Shown: positions 18,014 through 27,161 of the stretch, piece after piece
Layout: each line of letters opens with the position of its first letter
How positions within the stretch are numbered: position 1 is the first letter of the stretch
NCBI RefSeq assembly: GCF_003669035.1
Contig: NZ_CP033070.1
Coordinates: 4,340,001 to 4,404,000, forward strand
From: Chryseobacterium sp. 3008163
GTDB taxonomy: Bacteria > Bacteroidota > Bacteroidia > Flavobacteriales > Weeksellaceae
Length of the DNA: 64,000 nt
Reading direction: 5' to 3'
The notes under the pieces: model-generated
What the model was told of the DNA's origin: nothing
Database searches by the model: none
The model's input: the letters and a program-made list of their open reading frames with translations, nothing else
Position numbers and translations under genes: made by a program

Positions 18014-18960
18014 ATGATTAAAATATTTTTTGTTTTTTATTATTTATAAGTCAATTTTATTATTCGCAAAATTTAATTCAAACAGAGATTCAGAAAATTA
18101 AACTGAAGAATTTTATTGAATATGAAAATAAATTGGGAAGCAAGCTTTTTAAATCAAATGAAGATTATGTTTCTATACGACCAGTTTTGCAACCTGTAAT
18201 ATTTGAAAGAAAAGAAAAAGATATTCCTAATCTTCTTGTGTTTTATACTCAATATAAAGAAGATTCCACATTGTCTGAAATACTTTACGAATGGGATGTT
18301 TCTAACTTTGAAAAAGGAGATAATGTGAAAAAATCATTGGCTTTTAATAAAGCAATGGTGAAAAAATATCAGGATATTATTACTGAGATCTCGAAAAAAT
18401 ACGGCAAAAGTGTACAGAATGGAAATTTAGAAAATTTAAAGAATCTAATCTTAGAAGAAGGTGTTAACAGAGAAGATGAGTGGAGTATTAATGATAGTCT
18501 AAAAATAAATTCTTACATCACATTGTCTGAATATTACAATAAAAATGGGATGGTTACAATTGCTCCTACACATAGAATTAGGGTATATGTAAATAATAAA
18601 CGATCAGAAAAGGTAAAAGATTTATCAAAAGAGAATATAGAATTATATAATGATTTTTTTTCAAAATTCATTAATACACTGAAGCAGTCTGATTTTGACA
18701 CGGTGAAAAATATGCTTTCAGATAAGATTAAAGATACGGCAACGAATGATGATCTTAAAAAACTTTTAGAAAATAATCACTTCGAGAGAAAAAGAGAAAT
18801 TTTCATGACCGGATATCAATTACTTGGCGATGGTGAACACTATCCTATGCTTCAATATAAATATTCTGATGATAACTCAGATCCGCCGAAAGAAATTATT
18901 GTAGTATTATTTGATAATGAAGGAAAAATATTAGGGGTGAAACCTATGAAAATGTTTTAA
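18014..18960 (+). pseudogene. Longer secreted paralogue with frameshifted signal peptide
   Basis: The open frame begins only at TTG 18133, but the same frame reads upstream without stops to 18022 and gives FLLFISQFYYSQN, the end of a signal peptide. An ATG at 18014 lies one frame off. Adding one T to the six-T run at 18026-18031 or 18033-18038 yields a normal signal peptide joined to the rest. The protein is then about 315 residues. The N-terminal domain (about 200 residues) is not seen in the neighbour; the C-terminal 105 residues match the 17530-17988 protein. It starts 26 bases after that gene. Function unknown. Confidence 0.6.
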
Positions 18961-18993
18961 ACAAAATAAATTTTAAAAAATTAAAATATAAAT

Positions 18994-19683
18994 ATGATGA
19001 CAGATGTTTTAGTTGCGCATTCAACAGATGTTGAAAAGGCAAGTTTTTACAAGAAAACCTATTTGCACGTTGCATTGGCAATTTTGGCTTTTGTAGGTGT
19101 TGAAACGGTTTTGCTGCAAACTGTTCCTGCGGAATATATTTACCTGATGATTGGTCAGAAGTACAGTTGGCTTTTAGTCCTTGGAGTTTTTTGGCTCGCT
19201 TCTTATTTAGCTTCAAAATGGTCGATGGCGCAAAGCAGATCAATACAATATTTAGGATTAGGTTTCTATGTATTGCTTCAGGCCGTTATCTTTTTGCCGA
19301 TGATGTACATTGCAATGGCTTATACTGACGGTGGACAAGTGATTTTTCAGGCAGCAACATTAACGGTAGCAATGTTTGCCGGGATTTCTGCAGTAGCTTT
19401 TACTTCTAAAAGAGATTTCTCATTCCTGAGAAATATTATTACCATCGGTGGTTTTATTGCAATCGGATTAATCGTTGCCGGAATGATCTTTGGTTTTGAC
19501 CTTGGACTTTGGTTCTCTGTAGGGATGGTAATTTTGGCTTCTGCAACAATTTTATATCAAACCAGTAAACTGAAAGATTCTTATGCAACCAATCAATATG
19601 TGGGAGCTTCTTTACAGCTTTTTGCTTCAATCATGTTGCTGTTCTGGTATATCTTGAGAATTTTGATGAGCAGAAGAAGCTAA
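18994..19683 (+). CDS. Bax inhibitor-1/YccA family membrane protein
   Basis: This 229-residue protein has seven hydrophobic helices from about residue 28 to 226. It shows the family pattern: a cytosolic N-terminus, then FYKKTYLHVALAILAFVGVE, and a late helix with GASLQLFASIMLLFWYILRIL. Family members are inner-membrane proteins; some conduct protons or calcium, and E. coli YccA binds FtsH. The substrate here is unknown. It is transcribed alone and followed by a terminator. Confidence 0.85.
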   Translation: MMTDVLVAHSTDVEKASFYKKTYLHVALAILAFVGVETVLLQTVPAEYIYLMIGQKYSWLLVLGVFWLASYLASKWSMAQSRSIQYLGLGFYVLLQAVIFLPMMYIAMAYTDGGQVIFQAATLTVAMFAGISAVAFTSKRDFSFLRNIITIGGFIAIGLIVAGMIFGFDLGLWFSVGMVILASATILYQTSKLKDSYATNQYVGASLQLFASIMLLFWYILRILMSRRS

Positions 19684-19742
19684 TTAAAAGTTATAAATTA
19701 TACGTTTTGAATTTTAAATTTTTCAAAACACTTAAACCAAAA

Positions 19743-19773
19743 AAATCCTGATGTTATTTCATCGGGATTTTTG
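19743..19773 (+). terminator. Rho-independent terminator
   Basis: AAATCCTGATG pairs with CATCGGGATTT through a stem that includes G-T pairs, followed by a T-rich run (TTTTTGTTTTT). It lies about 60 bases after the Bax-inhibitor-1 gene stop. Confidence 0.65.
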
Positions 19774-19832
19774 TTTTTAAGAATAGAAATTCTTAAATAT
19801 TTTAATTTTAAATCTTTAAATGATTTTAAATC

Positions 19833-20081
19833 TTATTTATCAATTGATCCTAAAACCTTTTGAGCAAAAGAGTTTAAAGCATCTTTTTCGCTCATTCCAT
19901 TTTGTACGTTGGCGTGAACTTCCAGAGCTCCGCAGATATTGGTAATCAATTCTCCGGCAACATTTAAATCTTCTTCGCTTGTTCCTCTGAATTCGCTGAA
20001 GCTTTCCAAAACTTCTAAAGTTTTTTCAAGATTTTCAGGAGTCTGGTTTTGGAAAAACTGTCTGATTACGGGTAATTTCAT
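19833..20081 (-). CDS. Small conserved hypothetical protein (DUF6952-like)
   Basis: An 82-residue protein (MKLPVIRQFFQNQTPENLEK) matching what I know as the DUF6952 family of flavobacterial small proteins. It has no membrane segment or signal peptide, is acidic and helical. Its start overlaps the thioredoxin stop by one base (TAATG-type coupling at 20081), so the two are translated together. It probably acts with the thioredoxin, but no function is established. Confidence 0.7.
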   Translation of the reverse strand: MKLPVIRQFFQNQTPENLEKTLEVLESFSEFRGTSEEDLNVAGELITNICGALEVHANVQNGMSEKDALNSFAQKVLGSIDK

Positions 20082-20389
20082 TATGACAATTCGTTAAATA
20101 AGTTAATTAAACTTTCTGCCTGATTAGACTGAACCTGATTTACCAATTCACCATTTTTGAAAATAGCAAACGTTGGCAAATTATCAACTTTAGCTAATTT
20201 TCTGCTTTCAGGAAGTTTTTCTGCATCTACATATAAAAATGGAATGGCATCATTTTCTGAAGCTAATTTTTTGAATTTCGGCTTCATAATTCTGCAATTT
20301 CCGCACCATGTTGCTCCGTATTGTACAACTACTTTTTCATTGTCGCTTACAATATTTTGAAGCGTATCTTCAGTTAATTCTGTATACAT
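20081..20389 (-). CDS. Thioredoxin family protein
   Basis: The start at 20389 gives a 102-residue protein beginning MYTELTEDTLQNIV; the upstream extension would enter an inverted repeat and is rejected. The active site is WCGNC (Trp28, Cys29, Cys32) instead of the usual WCGPC, which should change its redox potential. The cis-proline region is present (NLPTFAIFKNGELV). It is cytosolic, without a signal peptide. It lies between a peroxiredoxin gene and DUF6952 on the same strand, so reduction of that peroxiredoxin is a plausible role. Confidence 0.88.
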   Translation of the reverse strand: MYTELTEDTLQNIVSDNEKVVVQYGATWCGNCRIMKPKFKKLASENDAIPFLYVDAEKLPESRKLAKVDNLPTFAIFKNGELVNQVQSNQAESLINLFNELS

Positions 20390-20412
20390 AAGTTTATTTT
20401 TAGGAAAAAATA

Positions 20413-20498
20413 AACAATGTAGCAATCTAATAATTTATCAATGCACCAATTAAAAAAGAGATTTTAAAATTGGTATACTGCTAGATTGCTACATTGTT
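20413..20498. repeat. 86-bp inverted repeat between thioredoxin and peroxiredoxin genes
   Basis: The outer arms AACAATGTAGCAATCTA (20413-20429) and their exact complement (20482-20498) are 17 bp each. A second, inner 7-bp pair (ACCAATT at 20445-20451 and AATTGGT at 20468-20474) is nested within. Short T-rich stretches lie nearby, so it could also serve as terminator. It resembles a small palindromic intergenic element; I see no coding content. Confidence 0.7.
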
Positions 20499-20511
20499 AT
20501 ATTGATTTATC

Positions 20512-21143
20512 TTAGTTCTTTGCTAAATATTCAGCAGTAGAAGTTCTGTCAGCTTTCATTGCATCTTTTCCTTCTTCCCAGTTTGCGGGGCAAACTTCAC
20601 CGTGCTTCTGAACGTGCGTGTAAGCATCGATTAATCTTAAATACTCTTTTACGTTTCTTCCCAAAGGCATATCATTTACAGACTCGTGGAATACTTTTCC
20701 AGTTTCGTCAATAAGATAAGTAGCTCTGTAAGTTACGTTTGAACCTGTGAAAAACTCATTTCCTTCTTCGTCAAATTCCAGATCCTGATCAACAATATCT
20801 AATAGATTTGCCAATTGTCTGTGAGTATCAGCTAAAAGCGGATAAGTAACCCCTTCAATACCACCGTTGTCTTTTGAAACGTTCAACCAAGCAAAGTGTA
20901 CTTCATTTGTATCGCAAGAAGCACCAATTACTTTCGTGTTTCTTTTTCGAATTCACCTAAAGCCTCTTGAAAAGCGTGAAGTTCAGTTGGGCAAACAAAA
21001 GTGAAATCTTTCGGGTACCAGAACAAAAGAACTTTCTGTTGGTTAGTTGTAGTTTCTTGAAAGATGTTGATTTTAAGATCATCACCCATTTCTGACATTG
21101 CGTCAATCGTTACATTTGGAAATTTTTTACCTACTAAAGACAT
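20512..21143 (-). pseudogene. 2-Cys peroxiredoxin, split by a frameshift
   Basis: Two frames together make a peroxiredoxin of about 210 residues. The first (20928-21143) has the peroxidatic site FVCPTE with Cys51. The second (20512-20886) has the resolving Cys in EVCPANW. The first frame ends in EKETRK; adding one A to the five-T run at plus-strand 20943-20947 gives EKRNTKVIGASCDTNEVHFA and joins the two. The layout is AhpC/Prx1-like. A thioredoxin gene follows on the same strand. Both catalytic cysteines and the conserved core are intact, so an indel in the data is likelier than gene loss. Confidence 0.82.
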
Positions 21144-21341
21144 AATTTTCTAATTTTTGATTAATATTTAATGGTGCAAATATACATTGTTTTATCTATT
21201 GAAAAATTACTTATTGATAAATAAAATCTATAATTGTTTTTGAAAGAAAATAGTTTATGTGAATTTAAAACCAATAGAATTCAACTTATTAGAGTTTTGT
21301 TTTTGAATTAAATAAAGGTTTTGTCTATTACAAAAAAAAAC

Positions 21342-21367
21342 CAGATTTAAGTTTAAACCTAAATCTG
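21342..21367 (-). terminator. Rho-independent terminator
   Basis: CAGATTTA (21342-21349) pairs with TAAATCTG (21360-21367), and a run of nine As at 21332-21340 on the plus strand becomes a T tract on the minus strand. It lies 27 bases after the aminotransferase stop. Confidence 0.6.
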
Positions 21368-21393
21368 AAATTATATTTTAAAAAGAAATGAAA

Positions 21394-22587
21394 TTAAACT
21401 GCTTTTTCCAAAACGTCTTTTATCCTTCTCATTGCTTCTCTTAATTCTTCTTCAGAAGCTGCGTAAGAGAATCTGATACATTCCGGACTGCCGAAAGAAA
21501 CACCGCCAACACAACCAACGTGAGCTTCTTCTAACAGAAACATCGCAAAATCATCCGCATCTTTTATTTCAGTTCCGTTCAACGTTTTTCCGATGTAATA
21601 AGAAATATCTGGGAAGAAATAGAAGGCTGCTTTTGGTAAAAGAACTTTAAAGCCGGGGATTTCTTTCATTAAATCAAACATGACATTTCTTCTCTGTTCG
21701 AAAGCATCAATCATGTATTTGTATTCTGAAGGATCTGTTTTTAAAGCAACAATTGAAGCTCTTTGAGCTACGGTGTTTGCGCCGCTTGTCATTTGTCCCT
21801 GAACTTTTTCGCAAGCCTTTGCTAACCATTCAGGGCATGCAGAATATCCGATTCTCCAGCCTGTCATTGCGAAAGCTTTAGACATACCGTTGATTACTGC
21901 GGTTTGCTCGTACACTTCAGGAAACTGAGCGATAGAGGTGGTTTTCGTTTCGTAATTGATGTATTCGTAAATCTCATCTGAAATTACAGTCACATGAGGA
22001 TATTTTGCAATAACCTTTGCTAAAGATTTTAATTCATCAAATGTATAATATCCACCTGAAGGATTACATGGTGAGCTGAAAAGAACTGCTTTGGTTTTCT
22101 CATTAATTGCCTCATCCAGCTGCTCTGCAGTGATTTTAAAATCAGTAACATAAGAAGTAGGAAGCATTACAGAATTCCCGCCCATCATTTTTACCATTTC
22201 ATCGTAGCTTACCCAATAAGGAGTAGGAAGTATCACTTCGTCTCCATCATTGATAATTGCTGCTAAAACATTAATGATCGCTTGTTTTGCACCGTTTGAA
22301 ACACAAATTTGTGCCGGTTTATAATCTAATTGATTGTCTCTTTTTAATTTATCTGAAATTGCCTGACGAAGTTCCAAGAATCCCGGAACAGGCGAGTAGT
22401 GGCTATAGTTTTCATTGATGGCATCAAAAGCTGCCTGTTTTATATTGTCGGGAACATCAAAATCCGGTTCGCCTAATGTTAAAGAAATGACGTCAATACC
22501 ATTAGCCTTCATTTCTCTGGCTTTGTTTGACATTACGAAAGTCTGAGAGTATCCTAATCTATTTACTCTATCTGAAAGTTTATTCAT
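21394..22587 (-). CDS. Class I PLP-dependent aminotransferase (aspartate aminotransferase-like)
   Basis: The start at 22587 gives MNKLSDRVNRLGYSQTFVMS, typical of the class I aspartate aminotransferases of this phylum; the longer frame adds only eight residues. The 397-residue protein shows the fold-type I pattern: SNGAKQAI for phosphate binding, NPSGG, SDEIYEY, and the PLP lysine in NGMSKAFAMTGWRIGY, followed by the conserved Arg in RFSYA. It should transfer an amino group between aspartate and 2-oxoglutarate, though the amino-acid substrate cannot be proved from sequence. It is transcribed alone. Confidence 0.87.
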   Translation of the reverse strand: MNKLSDRVNRLGYSQTFVMSNKAREMKANGIDVISLTLGEPDFDVPDNIKQAAFDAINENYSHYSPVPGFLELRQAISDKLKRDNQLDYKPAQICVSNGAKQAIINVLAAIINDGDEVILPTPYWVSYDEMVKMMGGNSVMLPTSYVTDFKITAEQLDEAINEKTKAVLFSSPCNPSGGYYTFDELKSLAKVIAKYPHVTVISDEIYEYINYETKTTSIAQFPEVYEQTAVINGMSKAFAMTGWRIGYSACPEWLAKACEKVQGQMTSGANTVAQRASIVALKTDPSEYKYMIDAFEQRRNVMFDLMKEIPGFKVLLPKAAFYFFPDISYYIGKTLNGTEIKDADDFAMFLLEEAHVGCVGGVSFGSPECIRFSYAASEEELREAMRRIKDVLEKAV

Positions 22588-22733
22588 GTATTCTTTTTGT
22601 CGTTTTAACAAATATAGATAAAAACTAAATGTTAATGAAATGTGACCTGATATATTTTAAAAATTGAGTATAGAAAAATACCTTTATTTCTATATTATCT
22701 GCAAAAAACATTCACTAAATATGAAATAAAACT

Positions 22734-22741
22734 TATTTTTG
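22734..22741 (+). promoter_or_regulatory. Bacteroidota -7 box (TATTTTTG)
   Basis: TATTTTTG fits the TAnnTTTG consensus and lies 18 bases before the rsmG start at 22760. No convincing TTG occurs 19-21 bases upstream, so this is a partial match. Confidence 0.35.
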
Positions 22742-22759
22742 CTTTTTATATTCAATCGT

Positions 22760-23395
22760 ATGTCAGTAGCGTTAATCCAAAAATATTTCCCGGAACTTTC
22801 CGAAAAACAAATCGAGCAATTTTCAAAATTAGAAAGCCTTTATAGTGAATGGAATGAAAAAATCAACGTGATTTCCAGAAAAGATATGGAATCGCTTTAC
22901 GAAAAGCATATTCTGCATTCTTTAGGTGTTGCCAAAATTATGGAATTTGCTCCCGGAACTAAAGTTTTAGACATTGGAACCGGAGGTGGTTTCCCAGGAA
23001 TTCCATTGGCAATTTTGTTTCCTGAAACAAAGTTTACGCTAATTGATTCTATCGGGAAGAAAATTACAGTGGTGAATGCTGTAGCAGAAGGTGTCGGGTT
23101 AACTAATGTGACGGCAATTCACGGCAGAGCTGAAAAAGTGAAAGAGAAATTTCATTTTGTTGTAAGCCGTGCTGTGACGCAGATGCCGGAATTTTTAAGA
23201 TGGTTAAAAGGTAAATTTGAAAAAGAACAGATTAACCCTAAACACAATGGGGTTTTATATTTGAAAGGTGGAGATTTGGCTGAAGAGCTGGCAGGACTGA
23301 AGTGTGAACTTTTTAACCTGAAAAATTATTTTGAAGAAGAATTTTTTGACACCAAGAAAGTGGTTTATTTATCAAAAGGTAATTTTAATTCTTAA
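22760..23395 (+). CDS. rsmG: 16S rRNA (guanine(527)-N7)-methyltransferase
   Basis: The start at 22760 gives MSVALIQKYFPELSEKQIEQ. The 211-residue protein has the RsmG hallmarks: NVISRKDMESLYEKHILHSL, then the SAM-binding GTGGGFPGIPLAILFP, and the VVSRAVTQ motif. RsmG methylates N7 of G527 in 16S rRNA, and loss in other bacteria gives low-level streptomycin resistance. A lipoprotein gene follows 65 bases downstream, possibly in a separate unit. Confidence 0.92.
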   Translation: MSVALIQKYFPELSEKQIEQFSKLESLYSEWNEKINVISRKDMESLYEKHILHSLGVAKIMEFAPGTKVLDIGTGGGFPGIPLAILFPETKFTLIDSIGKKITVVNAVAEGVGLTNVTAIHGRAEKVKEKFHFVVSRAVTQMPEFLRWLKGKFEKEQINPKHNGVLYLKGGDLAEELAGLKCELFNLKNYFEEEFFDTKKVVYLSKGNFNS

Positions 23396-23460
23396 TTCAA
23401 TAGGTTAGAGGAATAATTTTTGATAATTTACGTTTAATAATTATAAATTATTATAATACT

Positions 23461-23868
23461 ATGAAATCGTTTTTAAATATTGGTTTATGTTTGGCTTTTG
23501 CCTCAGTTTCATTGATGTCTTGTAAGGATGATGATGATTACGAAACGATTGAGTCTGTAGATAAAGTAAAGATCGACAGTGTGTCTATTGTAAATGATAC
23601 GATGGATGTTTATTCGGTTCAAAGTATAAGAACGTATTCTAATTATACATCTGGTTGTCAGGGATTTTATGGTTATGATTATATTCATAACGGAAATTTT
23701 GGTAGAGATGTAACGGCATATCAATTCAAAACCGATGGAATATGTACGCAAGGAACTCATAAATCTGCTAATCAATTAAATTTTAGTCCGCAGCAGGTTG
23801 GTACTTATGCTTTTAGATTTTGGAATGGTAATAATACATGGATTACCAAAACAATCGTTGTAGAATAA
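23461..23868 (+). CDS. Hypothetical surface lipoprotein
   Basis: A 135-residue protein with a lipoprotein signal peptide ending SLMS and lipidated Cys21. The residues after it are KDDDDYE, which matches the Lys plus acidic lipoprotein export signal of Bacteroidota and suggests placement on the outer face of the outer membrane. The mature part has scattered Tyr and Trp and looks beta-rich; no family is recognised. Its stop overlaps the next start (TAATG), so it is translated together with the DUF922 protein. Confidence 0.65.
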   Translation: MKSFLNIGLCLAFASVSLMSCKDDDDYETIESVDKVKIDSVSIVNDTMDVYSVQSIRTYSNYTSGCQGFYGYDYIHNGNFGRDVTAYQFKTDGICTQGTHKSANQLNFSPQQVGTYAFRFWNGNNTWITKTIVVE

Positions 23869-24404
23869 TGAAGCACGTATTATTAGTTTTACTTTTGATT
23901 TCCAATACTTTATGGAGTCAGCGAATAGAGTGGAAGGAAGATAAGAGGTTGGTATGGAATAATTTTAAGAGTAAGATTAATAACCAGCGAGGGAAAGATA
24001 TTGTTGCTTACACCCATTGTGGCTGGGCATATTCTGTCATAAAATCATCAAACCCGAAAGGTGATGCAAAAGTAACCATAGAAACAATTTTTAACGAAGA
24101 TAAATCCTGGAAAGACGACAAAAGAATCAATGATTATGTTCTCAATCACGAGCAGAAACATTTTGATATTGCAGAAATTTTTGCCAGAAAAATCCGAAAA
24201 GAAATCGCAGAAAAAATAAAAACTACAAGCGATTACGACAAATATTTTCAGACCATGTACAGCAGGATTGTCAAAGATTATAAAAATTTTCAGGCTTTAT
24301 ATGATGGCGTTACAGAACATGGCATGAACAAAGAAAAACAAGCCGAATATGATACGCTGATAAGCAACGAGCTTGAACAATTAAAAAACTTCCAAAAACC
24401 TTGA
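23868..24404 (+). CDS. DUF922 domain secreted protein (putative zinc protease)
   Basis: The start at 23868 overlaps the lipoprotein stop by one base and gives a signal peptide ending LWSQ. The protein is 178 residues. Residues about 95-110 (LNHEQKHFDIAEIFARKI) carry HEXXH-like spacing (His-Glu-Gln-Lys-His) and the following Asp, as in DUF922, which is described as a secreted Zn-dependent peptidase family. The enzymatic activity is unproved. Its stop overlaps the TTG start of the nuclease gene downstream (TTGA), so the three genes are translationally coupled. Confidence 0.72.
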   Translation: MKHVLLVLLLISNTLWSQRIEWKEDKRLVWNNFKSKINNQRGKDIVAYTHCGWAYSVIKSSNPKGDAKVTIETIFNEDKSWKDDKRINDYVLNHEQKHFDIAEIFARKIRKEIAEKIKTTSDYDKYFQTMYSRIVKDYKNFQALYDGVTEHGMNKEKQAEYDTLISNELEQLKNFQKP

Positions 24405-27100
24405 AATTTCTAAATAAAATCATAAACGAGCTGCTGGCACAAAATACAGATTTGTCTCAGTTTAATATCGTTTTGCCGGGTAAAAGACCTATCGTTTTTA
24501 TCAGGCAGATTTTAGAAGAAAACAATTATTCGGGATTTCTTCCCAGCTTTTTTACGATTGAAGAATTAATTGTTGATATCGTCGATCTGCAACAGATTCA
24601 GGGGATTGCATTGTGGCTTTTTGCATTTGATGTTTACAAAAGTTTAAATCTAATTCCAAAAGATGATTTTGCTGAATTTTTGAAGTGGTTTCCAACTTTA
24701 CAGAAAGATTGGGACGATATTCTGAAGTTTTCTGAAAGTGATGTTGCGGTTTTGCGATATATGTTTGATGAAGAGCGTATTAAAGAGTGGGCGCAGGATT
24801 TGGGTGATGAAGAAGAAGTTCCGAGAAAAAAGTTTCTGAATTTTTGGCGAAATATGAATGTCTTTCTGCCAGTTTTAAAGCAAAAATTAAAAGAAAAAAA
24901 CTGGGCAACTCCGGGAATGATTCATGAATCTGCAAAGGAAAAAATCATTGATTTTGCAAAAAATACGGATAAGCATTTTGTTTTTTGTGGTTTTAATGCG
25001 TTCACGCCAGTTGAAGAAAAATTAGTAAGAAATCTTCTGCAGTGGGATAAAGCGCAATGTTTTTTTCAGGCAGACCATTATTATTTTGATGACGAAAGAC
25101 AAGAAGCCGGAAAGTTTCTTCGAAACCATAAACTATGGAAGGAATTCAATGACAGTAGAGCTTTCAGTTGGATTGAAGATGATTTTAACCAGCCAAAAAA
25201 CATTAAAATCTATGAAGTTTCAGGGAATGTAACACAGACAAAAGTTCTTCCTGATTTATTTAAAGATATTGATAATAAAACGTTTACCAATACCGCTGTA
25301 GTTCTGCTTGACGAAAATCTTTTGCCTGCAAGTCTGGATGTGATGCATGATGTTGAAAATCTGAACATAACGATGGGTTTCCCCCTGAAGAACCTTTCTT
25401 TTTCAAATGCCGTCAAGCAGCTTTTTTATCTTCAAAAACAATTAGAGAAAAATAAATCTTCCTATTATTACCGTGATATTTTTCCGATTTTGGAAGAGCT
25501 TCCGAGAACTGATGATGATGAAAAGGTCATCAATGATTTTAAATCTAAAATTGAAGAAAGGAATATTGTCTACATTTCTGCCAATCTTCTGAAGGAATTA
25601 TTGAGTGATCTGTCATATTTTAATTTGCTTCAAAAGGCTGATTCCGGATATCTTTTTTTAGATATTTTAATTGAATATTGCCAGCGTATTAAATGGATGG
25701 AACTTGATGATATACAATATGAAAACGTATCTCACTTCGAAAATGCATTTAAGATAATAAAAAACCAGATTACACCCTACGGTTTTGAAATAAAAATGGA
25801 TACTTTGGAGATTTTGATTAATCAGCATATCAATTCAGAAAGTATCGATTTTCAGGGAGAGCCTTTGAAAGGCTTGCAGGTAATGGGACTTTTAGAAACC
25901 CGTTTGCTTAATTTTGAAAATGTGATTTTACTTTCTGTAAATGAAGGAAAATTACCATTAGGAAATTCACAGAACACCTATATTCCGTTTGATATCAGAA
26001 AGCACTTTGATTTGCATACATTTCTTGAAAATGACGGTATTTATGCCTATCACTTTTACCGTTTGATTCAGGATGCTCAGAATGTTCATTTATTATTTAA
26101 TGCTTTGAGTTCCGGAGTAAATACAGGCGAAAAAAGCCGTTTTATCACACAGATTGAGATGGAAAGCAATCACAATATCGAACATTTGATTGTTGAAAAT
26201 ACTTCTGAACCTATTTCTAGTCAGCCTATTGAAATTACGAAAACAGATATTGTAATGGAGCAGCTTGAAAAATGGAAGGAGAAAGTTTCTGCCTCTCATC
26301 TTACAAGCTATTTGTATAATCCGATTGATTTTTATTTATCTAAAATTTTAAATACTTCCGAAACAGACGAAATTGAAGAAGAACTTTCCATAAGGAATTA
26401 CGGGAATCTTGTCCATTATACGCTTCAAGAAATTTATGAGATTATAAAAGGTAAAGTTTTAAAAGAAAATGATTTAGAGAAATCAATTAAACAAATTGAT
26501 GAATATATAAATATTGCTATTGAAAAGCTAAAACATCAACCTGAATTTTATAATAAAGGGATGAATTTCATTCACAAAGCAATTGCGAAAAAAGTGATTG
26601 AGAATATTCTGAATTATGATCTGGAATTGATAAAGCAAGGAAATTCTTTAGAAATAATCGATATCGAAAGAAGATTTGAAAGCGTAGATTTCTATCTAGA
26701 TGAAACTAAAAATGACAAAGTTTCCTTCTTTGGATTCATTGACCGAATCGATAAACTGAACGGCACCGTTAGGATTATAGATTATAAAACCGCAAAAATT
26801 AAAAATTTAACGGTAAAAATCGACTCTGAAAATATCGAAGATTATTTCCATAAAGACGATAAAAAACAGGCTTTACAATTATGTATTTATCAATATGTTA
26901 TTCAAAGTTTACCTGAATTTTGGGGATTCCCGATCGAGACAGGAATCTGGAGTTTTGCTGATGCTAAAAAAGGAGTTGCTTCTCTTGAGTTTGCTCAAGG
27001 AAATCTCGATGATGCCATGCAGTCTGTGAAAAGCCTGATTATGGAAATTCTAAATCCGGATATTAATTTTGTTGAAAATATAAGATCTTATTTTAATTAA
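24401..27100 (+). CDS. PD-(D/E)XK nuclease family protein (AddB/RecB-like)
   Basis: This 899-residue protein starts at TTG 24401, overlapping the DUF922 stop as TTGA; there is no nearby ATG in frame. It looks like an inactive helicase-like region followed by a C-terminal RecB-type nuclease: a His in NYGNLVHYTLQEIYEI and the acidic pair in GFIDRIDKL...RIIDYKTAK near residues 780-810. The layout is that of AddB, the nuclease partner of a RecBCD-like recombinational repair enzyme. No addA is in the window, so the assignment to AddB itself is an inference. Confidence 0.72.
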   Translation: MKFLNKIINELLAQNTDLSQFNIVLPGKRPIVFIRQILEENNYSGFLPSFFTIEELIVDIVDLQQIQGIALWLFAFDVYKSLNLIPKDDFAEFLKWFPTLQKDWDDILKFSESDVAVLRYMFDEERIKEWAQDLGDEEEVPRKKFLNFWRNMNVFLPVLKQKLKEKNWATPGMIHESAKEKIIDFAKNTDKHFVFCGFNAFTPVEEKLVRNLLQWDKAQCFFQADHYYFDDERQEAGKFLRNHKLWKEFNDSRAFSWIEDDFNQPKNIKIYEVSGNVTQTKVLPDLFKDIDNKTFTNTAVVLLDENLLPASLDVMHDVENLNITMGFPLKNLSFSNAVKQLFYLQKQLEKNKSSYYYRDIFPILEELPRTDDDEKVINDFKSKIEERNIVYISANLLKELLSDLSYFNLLQKADSGYLFLDILIEYCQRIKWMELDDIQYENVSHFENAFKIIKNQITPYGFEIKMDTLEILINQHINSESIDFQGEPLKGLQVMGLLETRLLNFENVILLSVNEGKLPLGNSQNTYIPFDIRKHFDLHTFLENDGIYAYHFYRLIQDAQNVHLLFNALSSGVNTGEKSRFITQIEMESNHNIEHLIVENTSEPISSQPIEITKTDIVMEQLEKWKEKVSASHLTSYLYNPIDFYLSKILNTSETDEIEEELSIRNYGNLVHYTLQEIYEIIKGKVLKENDLEKSIKQIDEYINIAIEKLKHQPEFYNKGMNFIHKAIAKKVIENILNYDLELIKQGNSLEIIDIERRFESVDFYLDETKNDKVSFFGFIDRIDKLNGTVRIIDYKTAKIKNLTVKIDSENIEDYFHKDDKKQALQLCIYQYVIQSLPEFWGFPIETGIWSFADAKKGVASLEFAQGNLDDAMQSVKSLIMEILNPDINFVENIRSYFN

Positions 27101-27128
27101 AAATGCACTTCAGAAATGAGGTGCATTT
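27101..27128. terminator. Bidirectional terminator between convergent genes
   Basis: AAATGCAC (27101-27108) pairs with GTGCATTT (27121-27128), just after the nuclease stop at 27100 and 34 bases from the end of the convergent T9SS gene. A/T-rich tails on both sides suit termination in both directions. Confidence 0.6.
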
Positions 27129-27161
27129 ATTGAAAAAGATTTATCTAGATTGGTTATAGTT

